From Plotosus lineatus (lineage: Eukaryota; Chordata; Actinopteri; Siluriformes; Plotosidae), in assembly GCA_024760905.1 (NCBI GenBank), contig CM045746.1, forward strand, positions 5,142,501-5,206,500: DNA of 64,000 nucleotides, written 5' to 3'. This document shows, one piece after another, positions 60,171-64,000 of the stretch. The notes under the pieces are model-generated. The model saw nothing but the letters and a program-made list of their open reading frames with translations. It had not been told where the DNA came from and searched no databases. Made by a program: the position numbers and the translations under genes. Every line of letters begins with the position of its first letter. Position 1 is the first letter of the stretch.

Positions 60171-61088
60171 TACTCAAACCTTAAACTAATCCCATCCTTA
60201 CTCTAACTTTAATCTAATCCCACTCTTACTTTAATTTTAACCTGATCCCACCCTTTTTCTAACCTTAATCTAATCTCACCCTTACTTTAACCTTAATCTA
60301 TTCCATCTCTTAATATAACCTTAACCTGATCGAAACCACAGTCTAACCTTAACGTAATCTTACCCTTATTCTAACCTTAACCTGATCCCATTGTTCTTCT
60401 AATTTTAATCTAATCCCACCCTTACTCTAACCTGAACGTAATCCCACCATTACGCTTCCCTTAACCTAATCCCACCTTTACTCTAGCCTTAACCTGATTC
60501 CACTGACACGCTAACCTTAATCTGATCCAATAGTACTCTTACTTTAACCTAATCCCACTCTTACTCTAACCTTAACATAATCACACCCTGAAACTAACCT
60601 TAACCTGATCCCATTGTTACTCTGATCATACCATTATTCTATCCATAACCTAATCCAACCCTTACACTAACTTTAATCCTATCCCACCCTTACTCTGACC
60701 TTAATTTCATCCCACGGTTAGTCTAACCTTAACCTAATCCCACCTTTACTCTAACCTTAACCCGATCCCACCCTTACTCTCATCTTAACCTGATTCTGCC
60801 CTTACTCTAACCCTAACCTGATCACACTATTACTCTCATTTTAACCTAATCCCGCCCCTACTTTAACCTTCACCTAATCCAACTGTTACGCTAACCCTTA
60901 CCTGATCCCACCGTTCTGCTAACCTTTCCCTGAATTCACTGTTATGCTAACCTTAACCTAATCCCACCCCTACTCTCATCTTAACCTGATCCCACCGTAA
61001 CATTAACCTTAACTTAATCCCACCCTTATTCTAACCTTAATCTTGTCCAACCGTTACGCTAACCTTAACATAATCCCACCCTTACCCT

Positions 61089-62146
61089 AATACCCCCATT
61101 TCACTAGAGCGCGGATTGCAATGATCATGGCAGAAAGGTGCAGAACGCACTCTATGGAGGAGCTTCGGCATTTTTACATGGAAAATGGGTCAAAACCCTA
61201 TGGAAAATTGTACCTTCGGAACGTTCACAGAATGGGCGGAAAAAACAGAAAGACCGTGGTACAATGTCAGAATTCATGCTTAAAGCACTCGGATTACCTT
61301 TGGAACCAGTGCAGATTGCAAAGGAAGACCTTCGGATAATTTATGAAACAGTCACAGAAAGCACGGAGCACTCAAGCAACGACTACGGTACTACTCCATT
61401 TTAGATGGAAGAGCTACGGAATGATTGTGAAACAAGCGAAATGAAGTCGGAACGTTCACGTTCAACATGGAATGACTAAGGAATGACTGAGAAATACCTG
61501 GCGTAACAACGTTTCAATGAGGAAAAATCGGCAAAGATCAAAGGATTTGCTCCTGATTCCGCCTATAAATACGCAGAATCGACCAAGGAAGCTCATTCTC
61601 TCATTCATACTATATGTTTATAATGTATAATATATTTATAATTTGCAATAAATTTAAAATTTACCATATGTTTCTAATGTGCAATATGTTTATAATTTAC
61701 TATAAATTTAAACTTCAACATATGTTTAATATCAATAATGTCAATATGTTCCTTTTATTGCACCTCAATAAATCATCCCAGACTAAAAACCATGCACACA
61801 AGTCCAAACCACAGTGATCAGTGATTATAACTTTAAATCTTTATTACATGAACAGGAAAACAGAAAAAATAAAATGAATGAACTGGAATAATTTATAGTG
61901 GAAGTGACTTCCTTGAGTGTTCTGCAAGTCTTTCGTGTTATCCGCAACCATTCCGCAGATGTTCTGCATGTATTCCGGAAACCTTTTGTGAGTATTCCGT
62001 GGGGATTCTGTGGCCGCTTTTGACCACCCATAAGAGGGGGGAAGGCTTGCGGAACGATCAAGGAACACTGGCGGAATAAAAGGAATGATCAAGGAACGTT
62101 TGAGGAAATGACGGAACGTTTGCGGAAAGACTAAGGAACCTAAGGG

Positions 62147-62148
<2 letters not shown>
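61089..62148. other. unclassified repetitive element with TATA motif
   Basis: A GGAAYG-type motif of roughly 11 bp recurs in + orientation (GGAACGTTCA, GGAATGACTAAGGAATGACT) over 61120-61480, in the reverse orientation over 61910-61990 (CCATTCCGCAG, GTATTCCGGAAA), and again in + over 62045-62145. CCTATAAATACGC (TATAAAT 61564-61570) precedes CTCATTCTCTCATTCATAC by about 25 bp, promoter-like. An AT-rich core with ATGTTTATAAT repeats fills 61610-61760. Short ORFs here are not convincing. No known family was recognised. Confidence 0.45.

Positions 62149-62184
<36 letters not shown>
62149..62184. repeat. (ATC)n microsatellite
   Basis: About twelve ATC triplets. Confidence 0.95.
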
Positions 62185-62319
62185 TTATTGGTCTTCCCAT
62201 TTAATCTAGGAGCGAGTCATGAAGGCAGCAGCCGAAGCAGTGAGGTCCAGATGCACCACCACCACCACCACCACTTCCTTGAGCTCTTCTGGGGAGAGGT
62301 GGGGGGGGGGGGTACAAAA

Positions 62320-62925
62320 GCGTTGCTAGACTAGCTGAGAGACATCATTCCTCCAGCATGTTCTGGGTCGACTCTGGGGCCTCTTTCTAGTTGGACATGC
62401 CAAAACGGCACACAAGGGACTACACAAGATGGCCCAAGGACACAGTTGCAAGCCCTCTCGATATCCACAAAGCTTCTGTGGATTGATTGGGCAAACTCAT
62501 ATGCCCCCTCCAGGATCCTGTAGAGTATGTCAATCTGGTTGAGAGTGCTGCAGCCAGGAGAAGAAAAGCTCATTGTTACTCCTGAAGCCAAGATTTGGCA
62601 CTTTTCTGGGTATGCTTAGGGGTGTGATTTCATGACAGTTCTTCTTGTCCCTGTTTTCAAAAAGGGGAACTACCACCCTGGTTTGCCAACCCAGAGGTAT
62701 GGCCCATGATGACCACATATTGCTGCAGAGACGTGTCAACCAAGACAGTCCTACAACATCCAGAACCCTGAAGTATTCAGAATGGACCTTCACCTCAACC
62801 TCCATTGTATTCCTCCTCCATAGAGGCGTGTTGGAGAGATGGATTGTGGAGATGCTCAATGTTTTCTTTCCCCCATCTGACAATATCCCCAGGCAAGGTG
62901 AGCAGCTTCTCACTTCCAATGTAAA
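62320..62925 (-). pseudogene. decayed LINE reverse transcriptase fragment
   Basis: On the minus strand one frame reads VLDVVGLSWLTRLCSNMW and WQTRVVVPLFENRDKKNC, and another reads STLNQIDILYRILEGAYEF and FVDIERACNCVLG, which resemble the N-terminal reverse transcriptase region of a fish LINE (VGLSWLTRL, WQTGVVVPLFKKG, FVDLEKAFDRV in better copies). The copy has many frameshifts and stops. Its family is different from the two LINEs in the FAM131 introns. Confidence 0.7.
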
Positions 62926-62943
62926 CAGTTTTTGTGGAGAAAT

Positions 62944-63200
62944 ACTTCCACCTCCTCAGTGCAGCTAATTGGGTTATCAGAGACCACCCATGCCTTACAC
63001 TGTCTGTGGTGAGAGGCCTGTTGTTGTCTTTTGTGAAGAGTAGGCCACTGGGTTGCCATCACCATGTTTTTGCCTGAGATTGGTCTGCTGAGCCTTCCAG
63101 GGTGTGCGCTGCCCTTGCCCCCAGAGTCAGCTGAGATGGCACCAGCATTTCCAAGACCTTAAGTAGAAATAAGCATTTCAGAAAATGAATGAATGAAGTT
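62944..63200 (+). mobile_element. SINE family B with the common tail, 5'-truncated
   Basis: Body AGTGCAGCTAATTGGGTTAT onward, then the common tail (CCAGGGTGTGCGCTGCCC, CAGCTGAGATGGCACCAGC), ending AAAATGAATGAATGAA. Confidence 0.8.
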
Positions 63201-64000
63201 TTCCTTCCATTGAAATGTTTGCCTCTCATGGATAGTGGTCCAGAACCTTTTCAAGGCCAACCAATAGCTACTTCCCTGGACCCCTCTGAACTCCTCCCAC
63301 ACCAGGGATTTTGCATCAGGCTGTACCACGTTTGGCTTGCTGGAACCTGTCCGCTGCGTTGGGAATCCCACATGTCAAAAACAACCGACATGCCTCCCTT
63401 TTCAGTTGGATAGACCCCTCATCATAGGGTTCATCCACTGGGTTCAGTGTGCTATGGGGTGGGGGGTTCTGTATATAGAAACTGACCAATCAAAATTGAG
63501 AATTCAAATAATCTGTGTGATAATAAACAGTTTTACACCGATGGTGAGGTGGATGTCATGAAATATTTCACCAGGCCTGAGGTAAATAGTTGTAGTATTA
63601 ACCACATTTGAATATATAAGACTAAAATTAACTAAATCAAGAAATTAAAAAAAAAGTTTGTTAAGTATGTCAGAAGCAGGTCAGGTGAGCGTTGCACAGT
63701 CCATCAACTGAGCTGAGAACTAACAGTTTCTTTTTAAAATCCATTAAAAATCTTTAGTATATACCACAAAGAAAGGCACAAAAATCTAACTAAAATTATT
63801 TTTATGGCTTATTTTCTATTTTAAAGAGTGATTGAGATAATACTATCCACTCCAAGTGACGATGACAAACTGTGAGTGTCTCTCATTATTATTCAAGCAT
63901 TGTCAACTCAAGATAATATGCAATTATTGAATGAGATAGATATACAGAGAATTATTATTAATCTATAGACATATAGCATGATAAAGAATTATTCAGTTGA
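63201..64000. other. end of window, no gene recognised
   Basis: The start (63201-63420) may be more decayed LINE sequence. The rest is AT-rich with no supported feature. Two short plus-strand ORFs (63189-63413 and 63337-63561) lack family signs. Confidence 0.4.

Larger units (their letters stand above)
49147..61088. repeat. 28-bp telomere-like minisatellite array
   Basis: A tandem array of a 28-bp unit that begins CCCACCCTTACTC and ends TAACCTTAACCTAAT, with variable substitutions and indels. The + strand has almost no G; the minus strand is the G-bearing strand, and reads TTAGGTTAAGGTTAG, resembling degenerate telomere repeats. Its interruptions are SINE family C at 49985 and 51180, CA runs at 53559 and 53854 with non-array sequence between them, and hAT elements at 54246-55059 and 57115-58551. 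Almost no long ORFs occur in it. Confidence 0.95.

Noticed and set aside
49147..61088. True telomere
   Set aside because: The unit is 28 bp and only resembles TTAGGG motifs. It contains no pure (TTAGGG)n, and transposons and unrelated sequence follow on both sides.
61121..61404. Two short plus-strand ORFs in the unclassified element
   Set aside because: They overlap in different frames, follow the phased GGAA motif and show no domain. They are kept only as part of the element.

Overview
The window looks like teleost fish genomic DNA. It has a spliced vertebrate gene with GT-AG introns, several tRNA-headed SINEs, APE-type LINEs (RTE-like and L2/CR1-like), hAT transposons with 8-bp target duplications, many dinucleotide microsatellites and two very large minisatellite arrays. 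The species cannot be named from the sequence alone.

Layout. Positions 1-19530 are one satellite array with a 12-bp unit (consensus GAGTGGATGAGC/T), broken only by a CpG-rich, apparently young SINE at 9022-9431. Positions 19531-24611 are nested repeats: a LINE 5' fragment, a SINE split by a hAT element that carries a perfect palindrome, and further SINEs. Positions 24612-48082 hold seven coding exons, on the + strand, of a FAM131-family gene, most like FAM131B. The exons join in frame to 429 codons plus stop; the first exon with the start codon was not found. Its introns hold a nearly full-length but broken RTE-like LINE (26005-29142, 17-bp target duplication) inserted in the loop of an inverted repeat, a broken L2/CR1-like LINE (39121-42575) inserted in a SINE, a hAT with BED-transposase relics, and many SINE copies. 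Positions 49147-61088 are a second array of a 28-bp, telomere-like unit whose + strand is almost free of G. It is interrupted by tRNA-derived SINEs, CA runs and two hAT elements, and contains internal duplications of about 1 kb. Positions 61089-64000 hold an unclassified element with a TATA motif, a decayed LINE reverse transcriptase fragment and a SINE.

How the parts relate. The FAM131 gene is the only host gene supported. The rest is a repeat ecosystem. SINE heads are combined with several tails, one of which matches the 3' end of the resident RTE-like LINE, as expected if the LINE machinery moves the SINE. At least two minisatellites, and possibly all three, appear to have grown out of the same internal segment of one SINE family. 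The two large arrays have opposite strand asymmetry (purine-rich + strand on the left, G-free + strand on the right) and lie on either side of the gene. The hundreds of long open frames in the left array follow from a 12-bp unit and are not genes.
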